Assembly: GCA_021401465.1 (NCBI GenBank)
Contig: JADDMT010000041.1
Coordinates: forward strand, 1 to 64,000
DNA length: 64,000 nucleotides
Source: Teratosphaeria epicoccoides
Lineage: Eukaryota; Ascomycota; Dothideomycetes; Mycosphaerellales; Teratosphaeriaceae
Direction: 5' to 3'
Position 1 is the first letter of the stretch; each line of letters begins with the position of its first letter. Of the stretch, positions 1-11,261 are shown one piece after another. A program made the translations under genes and the position numbers. The notes below the pieces were generated by a model that was not told the origin of the DNA, did no database searches, and saw only the letters and a list, made by a program, of their open reading frames with translations.

Positions 1-127
1 TCAATTCAATCCTCTCTTGCTTAGAGGAGAGTCAGTTACAAGGTCAACTACTATTGTCGATATTCTTCACAGCTCCCGAGTCTAACACCTAGTCACCTTC
101 CTGCTATCGGCACCTACCCTTATGACA
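1..127 (-). repeat. partial LTR-like repeat, left copy
   Basis: Positions 31-127 match 6271-6368, including the end CACCTACCCTTATGACA. The first 30 bases of the window do not match the right copy, so either the left copy is truncated or diverged there, or it belongs to another family member. On the minus strand it would be the 3' LTR. Confidence 0.6.
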
Positions 128-333
128 GTAGCGCCGCCGCCTACGCCGCCTCGACGCTACTGTCCAAGAAGAAGAAGAGGGCTAGGGCCGAAATTAAGGT
201 CAGCGACGAGGAAGCCGAGCCTTCCCCGCTTGCGACCCGCACTACGTCCGTTAAGACGCTAAGGCACAAGCCTCTAGGCCAGATCTTTGAGGATGAGGAG
301 GATGACGACGTTCAGGATACCTTCGGTCCTGAC

Positions 334-756
334 GTGATCCCTTCGCGCTGTAGTGTTACCGCACTAGTTACGCCTGAGGGAGACACCGAGTCCGATGATG
401 TGGTCGACACTCATGTCAAGAAGCGCAAGATGATCTCGAGGGCCGAGCGTGACAGCCGCAAGCGCGCTCGAGTCTCTTCGCCTTCTGATGCTAAAGATGA
501 GGTAGTCGTCGCGACTAGGCGCGGTAAGGGTGTCGCTAGTTCTCTAGCTACTATAGGCTCCGAAGACGAGCTCCCTCGCAACCTACTAAAGAAGAAGATG
601 CCGGCCTCTCTTCGTGGCGTTGCTACCCCCGTTACTCATGGTCGCTTCGGGGTGTTTAGTAGACCCCGTGCGGGTAGGCAGTCCCTAGCGGACCGTAACA
701 AGAAAGACTCTCCTGCTTCGGGTTCGGTTAGGAAGCCCCTAACTAGTAGTCGCTAA
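334..756 (+). CDS. open frame antisense to the gypsy element, unknown product
   Basis: The plus-strand frame is open from 25 to the stop at 754-756, about 243 codons. The first ATG is at 334, giving 140 residues. The product is highly charged, with Lys/Arg clusters alternating with Asp/Glu runs (a KKKKRAR stretch near 165-185, KKRK near 418, EDEEDDD near 290), which suggests a nuclear or nucleic-acid-associated protein if it is made. I recognise no domain. It lies between the integrase end and the left LTR-like repeat, on the strand opposite pol, and is free of stops although pol next to it is full of them. It could be an antisense accessory ORF, a captured host fragment, or chance. Confidence 0.3.
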   Translation: MIPSRCSVTALVTPEGDTESDDVVDTHVKKRKMISRAERDSRKRARVSSPSDAKDEVVVATRRGKGVASSLATIGSEDELPRNLLKKKMPASLRGVATPVTHGRFGVFSRPRAGRQSLADRNKKDSPASGSVRKPLTSSR

Positions 757-1099
757 GCATTAGCTACGAAGCTAATCCGAGCATGTCTCTTGTTCTTCTT
801 GGGTTTATTCTAGGTGTGCCTTTAGGCATCAATGATGTATGAGTAGGGCGTTTGCTTCTTATTGTCACTTCGCGCGTCATGCGCTACATACACGTGTCAA
901 GAATTCTGCTCTAGAACCCTTATCTTCCCACGAATCGACCTTCTTAAGCCCTGCTCACGCTTCCTCCGCTCTTCGAATTCACGAATAGCTTCCGGAGCGT
1001 TCTTGCAGTCTTCGGCCAGAACCCATTGTGTGTACTTAGGTAGGTATCCTTTCTACTTCACTAGATAGTGCGTTGCGCCCTTGCGCCGCATACTGTCCT

Positions 1100-4000
1100 T
1101 AATACCCTCGACTTCCTACTCTTCGTTCTCTTCTGCTACTAGCATCGGGTCCGCGGGCTCTTTGCCCTCGCGCTGTACCCATAGTTCGAGTAGAGATACG
1201 TAGAAGACGTCGTGCACATGATACAACGATGGCAACGATAGCCGGTACGCCTGCGAGCCTATCGCGTCGCGTATCCGGAAGGGTCCGACGAACCTTGGCG
1301 TCATCTTCTTGCTTGGAAGTTTCAGCTTGAGATTCTTCGTCGACAGCAACACCTTCGTACTAACTGCGTACTACATCGGTTTAGCACGGGCGTTATTATG
1401 TTTAATCTGGGATTCTGAGGCCTTTTTCTAGTGTTCTATTAGCACCGAATGTACCTCGCGCATACGCCGCGCTGATTCCGCGGCGGCTGGCACCCTCTCC
1501 TTAGAAGACTCGTCCCAAGGCGGTTCTAGGTGTATTTCCGGATCAAAGCTATAAAGAATCTGAAATGGCGACATGCGCATAGTAGCATACACGCTGTTAT
1601 TAACTGCAAATTCCGCCATAGGAATTGCGTCGGCCTAGGCATCCTGGTTCTTAGCGTAGTAGCACTAGAGGTACTACTCAAGAGTCTAGTTTATACGTTT
1701 AGTCTAACTATCAGTCTATGGATAGAATGCTGTACTTAGGCGGTACTTAACACGCGCTTCAAACACAAATTCTTGCTAGTATTCACTAGTAAAGACAGAA
1801 CCTCGATCTAATAGGATACTTCGGGGGACACTAAAGCGCTATACAACTTCGTCGCGAAGTAGCCGCGCAAGCTCGCCGCTTGTGCACCTTTTCGTACATA
1901 GGATGAAGACATTCATCTTCGAGTATTAGTCGACTACTACAAGGACAGCATCAACCACATCGCCCTTCTACTTTGCTGGCGGCAAATCGGTAATGAAATC
2001 CATGGTCAAGTCTTGCTATGGCCTCTCTAGTAGTAGGAGTGCCTGAGTATCGCCGTAAGGGCGATGGCGCCGAGATTTGCTAATCTGGCACGTCTAGCAG
2101 GATTTGACATAGTCAGAGACATCCTGTTCTAGCGTAGGCCACTAGTATTTTCGTCTGAGAAGTGCGTTCGTCTTCTCTACGCCAAAATGGCCCGCGAGTT
2201 CATTGTCATGATGAATACGGAGGAGCTGCGAACAGAGTGCGTAGTTAGCAGGTACGTAGAGCCTATTGTCAAAGTACTACAAGTCGCCTGACTTAGTCTA
2301 GTACTTCAGACCGCCTGCGGTGTCCTGGAGGGCTACACCCTCATTGATTAACTCTGGTTCTCGCTCTTGCAACCGCTGAATAAGTCTCGAGACTTCTTCA
2401 AAGGGTTCTTCAGACATTGCATGCTCACCGCATGTGAGCCGGTTGACTACCGCACGGATCGAGCTAGACACGGTCGCCATAACTGCCAGATAGGAGGGTT
2501 CGTCACTAGCGGAGGCCGTGAGGCCCTATTAGACCCGCAGTCGACCTACAAGAGGAGCTAACGACGGATCGCCGCCCTAAACTACAAGCTTCGTTTGCAG
2601 CGTAGGGAGAAGCTGTTAGTTACCCTCTTCCCTAGTGTCGTAGTCCGGTCGTCGCGAAGGACTGTCGGCCGGATTCGTCTTTCCGGAACGATGCTAGATA
2701 ACGAAGTCAAAGCTAGTAAGGAAAGTCGCCTACCTTGCTTGCCGACTACTTAGCTGCTTCACGCCCATGAAGCCGCGAAGGTTGTTATGGTTAGTGAGCA
2801 CCTTAATAGGGTGCGCCGCGCCTTCGAGGTAGTGTCGGTACTCCTTGAAGCCGTCAACAATAGCCAAAAGCTCTTAGTCGTGAGTCTCGTAGTTAAGCTT
2901 AGCGCCCTGCATCTTCCGCGACTAGAAGGCAATCGGGTACTATCGCGCACTACCTTCGTGCGACTAGAGCTGCGATATAATTGCGGCTATTGCGAATTTT
3001 GAAGCATCGGTCTCTATCCGGATCTTCGTAGCGGGGTCAAAGTGCCGAAGTATAGGTGCAGTTTGAAAAGCTGCTTTGAGTTCAGAGAAGGCCTTGCTCT
3101 AAGCCTCCTCCTAAGGCACTTTCCCTAGCTTTTTTCCTCGAACCGCGCCCTTTGCGAGGGCCGTGAGGGGAGCCACGATCTTCGAGTAAGATCGTATGAA
3201 TCTGCGGTAGAAGTTGGTAAATCCTAGGAATACCTGCACTTCTCGGAGGGTAGTCGGCTACAGCTACTCCGCGATTGCGGACACCCTTCGGTTATTTATG
3301 ATGACTCCTTCTGTAGAGACGATGTATCCGAGAAACTCAATCCTATCCGTCAGGAATGAGCACTTCTTTAGGTTCGCGTAGAGAGCGAACTTGCGGAGCC
3401 GTTCGAGCACTATACTTAGATGCCGTATATACTCCTCCTTCGAGTCGGAATAAACTAGTATATCGTCTAAATACACTACGCAGCAGGTGTTAACGAGGCC
3501 GGCTAGGGCCTAGTTGATATATGCTTGGAACGTCGCTAGTACGTTAGTCAAGCCGAACGGCATCACTATATACTCGAAGTGTCTGTACCGCGTTTAGAAT
3601 GCAGTCTTCTACTCGTCGCCCTTTCGGATCGGTATCCGGTAGTAGGCGTCCTTCAAGTCGATAGACGAGAAGATGGCGGCGCGACTAAGGCGGTCAAGCG
3701 TCTCGCTAATAAGTAGTAGGGGGCAGCGGTTCTTCTAGGTTACCGCGTTAAGGCCCCTATAGTCAACGCATAGGCAGAGCGTGTTGTCCTTCTTCGGGAC
3801 GAACATAACTAACGCTCTAGCCTCGCTGTCGCTTCGTCGGATCCACGCGTTCCTTTGCGCCTTGTAGAGGTAGTCTCGAAGTGTTTCGAGCTGCGATTCC
3901 GACATAGGGTACAGAGGTCAATGCGGAGGATTGTAACCCTCCTTAAGGTTAATCGCATGTTCCGCGTCTAGGGCCTAGGCATGGGCCGTAGCCTCTGCGT

Positions 4001-4640
4001 CGAAAATATCGGCGTATTCCTCTAACTTAGGCGGAAGGGTAACGTTTTCCTTGACGTTCTGTATGCGGACCGCATACACGCATTAGACCTTCTTCATGTC
4101 CTTGTAGAAGCTATGTGCGTCACGCATCTGCACCGTAGGAACTTCGCCTATAGAGCTGTAGAACTAGTTATCGGTAGCTCCATTAACAACGACTCCCTGC
4201 TTGTGGCGCCAAGGGCGGCTAAGCAGGAGCTCCTTATCAGGAACGTCTTTGGCGTAGAAGACTTCGTTAGTCTCGCGTACTTCTCCCGAGGAGTCCGCGA
4301 GTTAGAGGCGCACGTTGTACGCGCCTCGAGCCGCTACGCCTTCGCCCCGAAAAGACTTCATAGTAGGCAGCAGGGCTCCTGGGATCGGCTTCAGACCGAG
4401 CCGTACGATTACCCTCTAGGGTATCACGTTAACCTCCGCAAGGTCATCTAACATATAGTCTACTAGCTCGAGCGAGCCATTAACTCGGACCGCGCCGGAT
4501 AGGCGCCAGGCAGGCCACGAGTCTACACCATCGGTAACAGACAGCTTGGATACCCGCGGTAGCCATTCGGTTGTCTCGGGCTTGTCCTTCTTTCGCCTCC
4601 CCTCTAGGGAGGTTTCGGACACCTTGCTTACCTTCTTCCT
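1100..4640 (-). pseudogene. pol remnant (protease, RT, RNase H, integrase)
   Basis: The minus strand shows a degenerate retropepsin region (about 4420-4460, LDDLAEVNVI), reverse transcriptase with the catalytic YLDD box at about 3450-3475 and an upstream MPFGLTN box, RNase H (about 2740-3005, starting at DASKFAIAA and containing LTNHNNL), then integrase (about 1100-2600) with a core remnant at 1428-1619 and a C-terminal region at 1116-1352 (RFVGPFRI). Several in-frame TAG codons sit where Trp or Gln is expected. In the MPFGLTN-VLATFQ stretch the family residues Ala and Pro have become Val and Leu through CpA to TpA. Non-functional. Confidence 0.85.
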
Positions 4641-5860
4641 ATCGCTTCGTTTAGGACAGCAAGCCGCCTAGTAGTCCCTCGCTCCACAGATGTGGCAGTT
4701 ACTCGGAGGCTTCTCGCCACTGTCTTTTAGCTCGGAGGGCTTGCTCCTCCGGAATGAACTACCGCGTTAGACGTGACCCCTAGGGCGCTTGTAATAGCGG
4801 CCCTTCGGTAGGTCCTCGGGGCTTAGACGCTTATTGTCCTTACCGCCCGATTTTCCATTTCGCTTCAAGGTGATTTCCATACGTGTCGCAAGGGACACGA
4901 GGTCTTGCCGAGTTGTCGGAAGTTCATGAAAAGTCATGATTATGTTCCGAAGATTGTCATCAAGTTTGACGAGCAAGTGCCGCATGCGTTGCGTCTCGGT
5001 ATAGGGTAGCATCTGTCCCTCGAGCGTGGCGAGATAGGTAGGGAAGCTAGAGGTTGTTTGTCTCTTCCCCTGCTTAGCCTTCTCGTACTTGACAGACACG
5101 GTAAGGGCGCGATTCCCCAGATCCTCGACCTGGTCGACACAGAACTAGCGAAAGTCCGCCCACGTATATGTTCTGTCGTGGACCCGTATAAGGTCATACC
5201 GCTCATGCCAATTGTTGCGAGGTTCCTTATCCTCTTCGAGCTACATCACACTAAAGGCGACTCGTTCGCCCTCCGTGGAATATCCGCGTAGGTTAAGCAT
5301 GAAAACTGCCTCACACGCCTGCAAGAAAGTTCGAGCCTCCTTCAAGGTGTCTCCCTTGAACAGCTTCGGGTTACGTGCGTTACGACTACCTCCTAGTTAG
5401 CCTACTATGGCCCCGAATTTAGGCACCAAGTTCGCGGGCACACGCGGAGGGTCTGCGCCTCCTAGTAAGTTGTCTTCGCGGGTCCCTAGCGTGAAATCTC
5501 GCTGGATTTCTTCGTCCGCTAGTTCGTTAGTACCGCTCATGGCGACGTCTTCGTCGTCCTCGCCGTTGTCGCTGCTAGGAGCGGTGCGGCTCTAGCTCTA
5601 GTTCGCAAGGCAGTTCGCGACCTGATCGACAATCATGGCTACGAGGGCCAGGTCGATAGTCGGGGTTAGCTGCGGTCCCTATGCGAGGGGTCTATTGCCT
5701 AGTCCGCCGCGTAATTGTCCTCTAGCGGAACCGTCGCTCGATGCAGTGTCGCTCGCAGCGGTTACTTCTGCGGGCTAGTTACTCGGGCTAGCTTCGCCAT
5801 CGCGGGCGCTCGGGATGGCGCTCGCTGCGCGTTAGTTGCGAGTTCGTGGTGCTCTAGACA
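4640..5860 (-). pseudogene. gag remnant of the gypsy element
   Basis: Broken minus-strand frames resemble a gypsy capsid (clearest at 4767-5099, with a charged helical stretch around YLATLEGQMLPY). A zinc-knuckle relic lies at about 4655-4700 and reads C-H-I-C-G-A-R-D-Y, where the expected histidine is a tyrosine and the next codon is a TAG stop. CAC to TAC and TGG to TAG are both RIP-type changes. The start codon could not be fixed. Confidence 0.7.
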
Positions 5861-5953
5861 TATCGTAGTATTCTCTGCTAGACTGCAAAGTAGGGGGGAG
5901 AAAGCAGAACTGATATAGATGTATGTGCTATATGATATGAAAATATCTCGCAG

Positions 5954-6368
5954 TGTGGCAGAGTAATCCGACCTTTTAGTAGGTACAAGACAGCGCTGCT
6001 TTCTGCTTATCGCAGAGGTGGCGCTAAGGGTGCTTATAACCCCCGACGCTCCTTAATTAGGGAAAGCATGTCCGAGCCTAACCCCGTAGGGGTACTGTAG
6101 GGTCAGCGACGTGGGGGCGTCCTACGTCGACAACTGATCCTACTCGGACGACATACGAGCCAACGTATGTACGAAGGACCCCCTTGCCATATGTAGCAGG
6201 GTCACTGCATGCTAAGGGCGGCCATTAGAACCCATGCGGTTCAGATGGTCCCCTAGTATCAACCGTATCAGTTAGTTACAAGGATAATTGCCATTGTCGA
6301 TATTCTTTATAGCTCTATAAGTCTAACACCTAGTTACCTTCCTGCTATCGGCACCTACCCTTATGACA
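5954..6368 (-). repeat. candidate 5' LTR of the gypsy element
   Basis: The segment begins TGTGGCAG and ends TTATGACA, so it has the TGT...ACA termini usual for LTRs, and it lies just upstream (minus strand) of the gag remnant. The inner boundary at 5954 is inferred from the terminal dinucleotides only. I could not recognise a tRNA primer-binding site next to it. Confidence 0.5.
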
Positions 6369-7920
6369 GAATACAAGGACTTGCGGAGGCGAAAGGCGCT
6401 ACGCAAGAATAGTATGTAGGAGACATCGTTGAGAGGGCCTGTGCTAACTTCTACTAGGTCGTATGTAATTATTAGGTTAGCGTAGTGTTAGCCTGACACG
6501 AGGATCAAGCTAGGCCTTAATGTCATTAATAGTAGGCGTTCGCAAGCATGTAGCGGATGTTTAAGCGGACACTAACAGAGGGAGCGAGGGCTATAACGGC
6601 GAAAGGGCAAATGTTAGTAACCATGGTAGTAAGGCAAGCAATTATGACGGTAACGACTAGCTAATGCAGGGACTAGAGGAGCTATTGACGCGGGACACAC
6701 TACATGACAGTGTCGTGACAACAAGGTTAGTTTCTTGTCTAACATCATGGCCATAATTGCTAACATGTACTTGTCTAGTACGAAAGCTACTATAGTCGAT
6801 AAGCCCTGACCTAGACACACGCAAGATGAAAGGTTAGTAGCCTTAGCACGTCGTAAGGGCCAGCTATCGCTAACGAGGCAGAAGTAGCGAGAGGCCTAAG
6901 CTACAGAGTAGGCGGTTAATCGTGACTAGTGTAGACAAGTAGTATAGGCGAGAGGACTCATATATTAACTAAACTATGCTAACAACAGATAAACACTAGC
7001 GTAGCTCTAGCAAGAGGCGAAACGTAAAGACTTACTAGAGTAGGTACATAGTAAGTACGATTATTAACTCTACGTAGCGGCGTAGTTAATGATGATAGCT
7101 ATAGGACACGAAGCTTAACCACGAAGAACAAAGACTAAGGCAACAGTAGGAGCCAAGCTTTGCTAGAGGCAGAGGCAAAAAATGCTAGGTAAGTATGCTA
7201 GTAGTATACTAGCGTTATGCTACTAACATACTACTAGCACTTCAATATTAATAGGAGGTACTAGCGGTAGTTTAGTAGCTACAGGGTATACATTAGCTAA
7301 CAGTCGTAATATAGCATAGCATGCGCTCTGCTCGATTAGTGTGACCTTATAAGCAACTAGTCGAACATTTTAGAGAAGGTAGAGGATACGCTTAGCGACA
7401 CTAAGTTAAGGGATAGTCAGTTGTAGTAGCACATGGCATTCACAGACTCGACCTTGTCAGAGCAGATTAAGGGCTATAGCAACAAGGTCTTTAATGATAC
7501 GACCTTTAAGAAGCTACAGGAGGGGCAAAATAGTAGCGCTTTAGGAGAGTCGTTAGTAGTAAAGGTAAGCTAGTAGAACGGAATAGAGGATAAGGGCGAG
7601 TAAAAGAGTCATGTGTAAGAGCTAATACAGGATGTATAGATAGTGTGTAGTAGCTATGCATTTGTTACTAGCTATACTAATTAAGGTCTTTAGGTATAAG
7701 GCGCAAGTCAGATATAGCAGCTTGCTTGAATTCAAGAGGCGTTGTAAAAGCTGCGTTTAAGCTGTATATGTGTTTAGTGTTAGCAAATCTGCTTAACCTG
7801 CGTTATATGTCAGAGTTAGTGTTAATAGTAAAAGAGCATAGTATGGCAATAACAAGATTTGTAGTATTAACTAAAATCATGACTTTAACGTCTATTACAT
7901 GCAAATTCCTTTGATTTGAG
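6369..7920 (+). pseudogene. decayed coding block, probably another transposon remnant
   Basis: TA-rich, TAG-rich DNA directly right of the candidate LTR. In one plus frame around 7410-7720 a protein-like sequence (for example MAFTDSTLSEQIKGYSNK at 7434) is broken almost only by TAG and TAA, consistent with RIP of TGG, CAG and CAA codons. No family motif survives well enough to name it. It also holds a 12-bp inverted repeat (7196-7207 with 7228-7239). Nothing intact is encoded. Confidence 0.45.
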
Positions 7921-7967
7921 TAGCTCGGCTCGCGTGCCTAAGCTACTTGCCGCTAGTATACTACTAG
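7198..7967. repeat. 15-bp inverted repeat pair, 740 bp apart
   Basis: CTAGTAGTATACTAG at 7198-7212 is the exact reverse complement of CTAGTATACTACTAG at 7953-7967. They could be parts of terminal inverted repeats of a decayed element, or a by-product of TA enrichment. Confidence 0.4.
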
Positions 7968-8036
7968 TAGTAAGTTACTTACTAATAGCACTCTTGTACT
8001 CTAAGCTACTTACGTCCGCGACACAAGTAGCTTAGG
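7937..8036. repeat. 13-bp inverted repeat within a cluster of related motifs
   Basis: CCTAAGCTACTTG at 7937-7949 is the exact reverse complement of CAAGTAGCTTAGG at 8024-8036. Variants of CTAAGCTACTT/AAGTTACTTA recur several times to 8128, giving a dense palindromic patch at the right edge of the transposon-derived region. Confidence 0.5.
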
Positions 8037-8149
8037 AGGGGCCGAATTTCTCAGGGGTACATACGAGCAGGCCAAGTCAGACAAGTAGGTAAGTAAGCTA
8101 AGTAACACAAGTTACTTAGTCTACTTAGGGCCTTGATTTTCGTGACGTA

Positions 8150-8283
8150 GACTAACCCTATAGATCTAGGTGTCTATCCTTATGTGATAGATCCTCTCTT
8201 CTATGCAGGTCTGTGGATCTATGGACTAACCCTACAGATCTAGGTGTCTATCCTTACGTAACAGATCCTTTCTCTATGCATGT
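8150..8283. repeat. imperfect direct repeat, two copies, 74-bp period
   Basis: Copy 1 at 8150-8210 and copy 2 at 8224-8283 both start GACTAACCCTA and share AGATCTAGGTGTCTATCCTTA. Most differences are C/T or G/A transitions, so the pair may have been touched by RIP. They mark the end of the repetitive flank. Confidence 0.7.
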
Positions 8284-8290
8284 GTTATGA

Positions 8291-8800
8291 CTTAGGCTAT
8301 AGTGCCCTAATCCATGACACTCATGACACAATGGTATGGCAATCACAATACTAATCGCTAGTGAAGTGGTATTCAACAATAACCACCCTCATTGTGCGAA
8401 TCCACGTGATATCAGCTGACCAAAAACACATGAATTTGGCGTTTACTATTTGGCACATATAGACCGCCGCCCATATCAACTAGCGCGGGACAATCGTTGG
8501 AAGATTGAATCGTGGATTCGTGGGTCTCATCTTCATCTGTGAAAGTCAATCTGCCCGCTTCACTTCCAGATATTATTGCCTGCTCCGTATATGATCGACC
8601 GCTTACTGCTTCTGACCATTGTCACGCCAGCTGACAGTTGTGTCGTGCGATAGCTCCACCCTAACACCCAGGCAGTGTCTCGCCGGACCCCGCATACCGA
8701 AGTCGAGTCCTCAGCCCACCCAGCAGCAAACTTTCAGCTCTAAGAGTCTGCGCAAACCGAGTGAGTGGTATGCCGCCGGGCCAGGCGGAGGTCATGAGGC
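8291..8800. other. intergenic, 5' side of the AMPK beta gene
   Basis: No repeat or gene seen. It should hold the promoter and 5'-UTR of the AMPK beta subunit gene; I could not identify a specific site. Confidence 0.5.
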
Positions 8801-10536
8801 ATGGGGAACAGTCAATCCAATGAGGAAGCCAAGTCGCCAGGGTCAGCACAGAAACCGCTCCGACGCCGTGAATCCAAGGCAAGCGTGAGGAAGCATGCCA
8901 CGACTTCCTCATCGCAGTCAGCTGCCACCAAACAGCTCGCTGCGACGCTCATACCTGCTTCATCCACCGCGCCGACTTCAACGTCCAATGCGCATGCGCA
9001 AGGAGCGACTGCAGCATCACACAGCCCCGTCAGCTCTCATTTGCGTGCCCGATCGATAACGACTAGCGTCGCGAATCCCAGAACGAGAGCCGAAGATACT
9101 CCCTCTGGTGCAAAGTCGGATCAGTCAGCAATGGGAAACACAGAGAGTAAAGCCAGGCCACCTTCGAGGTCGGCAACGCTACCACCGCTTTCGACACGCG
9201 GCGAAGAAAAGCCGAAGTCATCACCTGTCTCGAAACCTGTTGACGTGCCTCAACTACACGATGGACCAAACGAGAAACAGGTCTTCTCACCTTCAGGTGT
9301 GCCAAACACTGAGTCGCCGTACGCGCAGTCCAATGCTCCTCGATACGACAGGCCGCCTAGATTGCCCCTGCCGATTGAGGAGGAACCGCTGACGCCCGGC
9401 TCGCCTATTCTGTCGCCGCAGCACGACTTCGGTAGAGATGCCAATTCACACTCAGAGCATCAGGACACGGAAGGAAATGTGCCGCGTCGGGCGAGTATGC
9501 TCAGCTCGACCACCGCAGACGATGAGGAGGATGGCGAGACCGACGTCTTTGCACAGGAGCAGTCTCAAGTGCCGCAAGTTCTGGTACCTACTCCAGTGCA
9601 CTACAAGGGTCCTGGCGAGAAGGTGTATGTGACGGGCACTTTTGTGAACTGGGAGAGGAAGTTCAAGCTGCACAGGCAGAAAGATCGCGGCGGCTTTGCT
9701 GCAACATTGCAGCTGAAGCCGGGCACTCATCATATCAAGTTCTTAGTAGACGGTGATATGGTTACCGACGATGAGTTGCCAACGACAGTCGATTACACGA
9801 ACATCTTGGTCAATTACATCGAGGTCGTGGCTCCACTTCCGGGAACGATGCAGCGACCGGCACCAGCAAAACCGATGGATATACCAGGTGCAGCATTGAC
9901 AGCGGGACAAGCAACGGCTACGGGCGAACCTGCAGCAAGGCCGTTGGACATCGGGACGCAAGCGCGGGCAACCGAGACTGAGGCGGAGATCCCATCCACG
10001 CTTTCCGAGACGATTGCCGCGTCAGAGACGGAGGAGCCTGAATCTATACCAACCCCACAGGCAGCTCAAACGCCACCCAAACGGGTTGAACAGCCGCCGC
10101 AACCTGCTCAGCCGCCACAGAAGAAAGCTGCGCCAAAGAATCAAGTTCCGAAAGCACAGTACACAAATGAAATCCCGCAGTTCTTCCTACATCAAGATCT
10201 GAACGACCCACAGGACGAGAGGTATCAACGTGCTTCCAGGGTGGTTCAGAATCTACCACAGCCGCCTACCCTGCCCATGTTTTTGGGCAAGAGCATACTA
10301 AACGCGACCACCCCACACAAAGATGATGCAAGCGTGCTCACGATGCCGAATCACACTGTGCTAAATCACCTTGCGACTAGTAGTATCAAGAATGGTGTTT
10401 TGGCTACGAGTGGGACGACGAGGTATAAGCGGAAGGTACGTCCCAGAGGTCTGCTTGAGCCCTTTCGACACATGAGACTAATCTGGTGTAGTTCCTCACC
10501 ACGATCATGCACAAGCCCACGTCAGACGACGGATGA
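8801..10536 (+). CDS. AMPK (Snf1 complex) beta subunit, Gal83/Sip2-like
   Basis: Scaffold of the Snf1/AMPK energy-sensing kinase. Two exons, 8801-10435 and 10492-10536, with a 56-bp intron, give 559 residues. The splice restores the family C-terminus: exon 1 ends in RYKRK and exon 2 reads FLTTIMHKPTSDDG. A CBM48 glycogen-binding domain is at about residues 262-345 (VYVTGTFVNW). The ASC domain, which binds the kinase and gamma subunits, is at about 452-559 (EIPQFF, MPNHTVLNHL). The protein begins MGNSQS, a good N-myristoylation signal, which supports this start. A second signal-like MGNTES lies at residue 111 and could be an alternative start. Between them is a long Ser/Thr/Pro-rich disordered region. 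Family assignment is firm; which yeast paralogue it matches is not. Confidence 0.93.
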
Positions 10537-11261
10537 GTTTCATCACCAAACGAGTAATTAGATTCGATACATTCCGGCCGACGATGTGTGCCTTGAGGGA
10601 AGGCTGGTGACACATTTGTCAAACCCTACTCAAGTGCTTTCTGCAACATTCAAAAGCGATGATGGTCTTGTAAGCGCGCGAGAGCTCGGACAGGGACAAA
10701 TCCCTTGGATGTGTACATATGAGACGAATCAGGCCTGTGCACGGTATAGAGGCGCAAGCAGGGCGTATAGCAGTAGCTCGCGGCGCAGATAGAGGGCAGG
10801 CCGTGGACCTGAGTGTGCGTGCAACCACGATTTGGAAACGTGCTATGTGTAGCGCGTATCTGGAACATCATTAAGTCAGAGCACGCGATCTCTGACTGGG
10901 GATCTGATGGCCAACAATGCTTTTCGATGCATGGTTTACGTGCCAGCGCTGACTTGGTACAGACCGAACTTTGCCATAGTCGCGTGTTCGAAACCTTTTC
11001 ATGCACAAGCTATTCCCATAAATCCCTAGTAGGCACATACGTCGCTCACGCCCCTAGGGCAAAACGCACGCTGCGCGTTCCACAGCGCGAGGGAGCAAGC
11101 ACTACGCTACACAGAACGCGACAGAAGCTCATCACACCCAGCTCTCTTGTTCGCTATCCTCTCTCACTGTGGCCCCTTCCCCTTGCTTCGACCTAGTAGC
11201 ATACAGCGCAGCAGTATCTTGTCACTCCAGCTTATGTCGACAACATCTTATGTATTTCTGC
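10537..11261. other. intergenic between convergent genes
   Basis: Lies between the 3' ends of the AMPK beta gene and the succinyl-CoA ligase gene. The short frames here have no recognisable features. I see no gene. Confidence 0.5.

Larger units (their letters stand above)
1..6368 (-). mobile_element. Ty3/gypsy LTR retrotransposon, decayed, left end cut by the window
   Basis: On the minus strand, broken frames in the order Gag, protease, reverse transcriptase, RNase H, integrase run from right to left, the order of Ty3/gypsy (Metaviridae) elements. A repeat of about 100 bp is found near both ends (about 31-127 and 6271-6368), in the same orientation, both copies ending ...TTATGACA, as expected for LTR ends. 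All pol frames carry stops and the copy cannot be active. Substitutions inferred from conserved motifs are CpA to TpA on one or other strand, for example Trp TGG to TAG, Gln CAG to TAG, Pro CCA to CTA, which is the RIP pattern. The two LTR-like copies differ by more than RIP-type changes and by an indel, so they may be old or may not be the two ends of one insertion. Confidence 0.85.
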
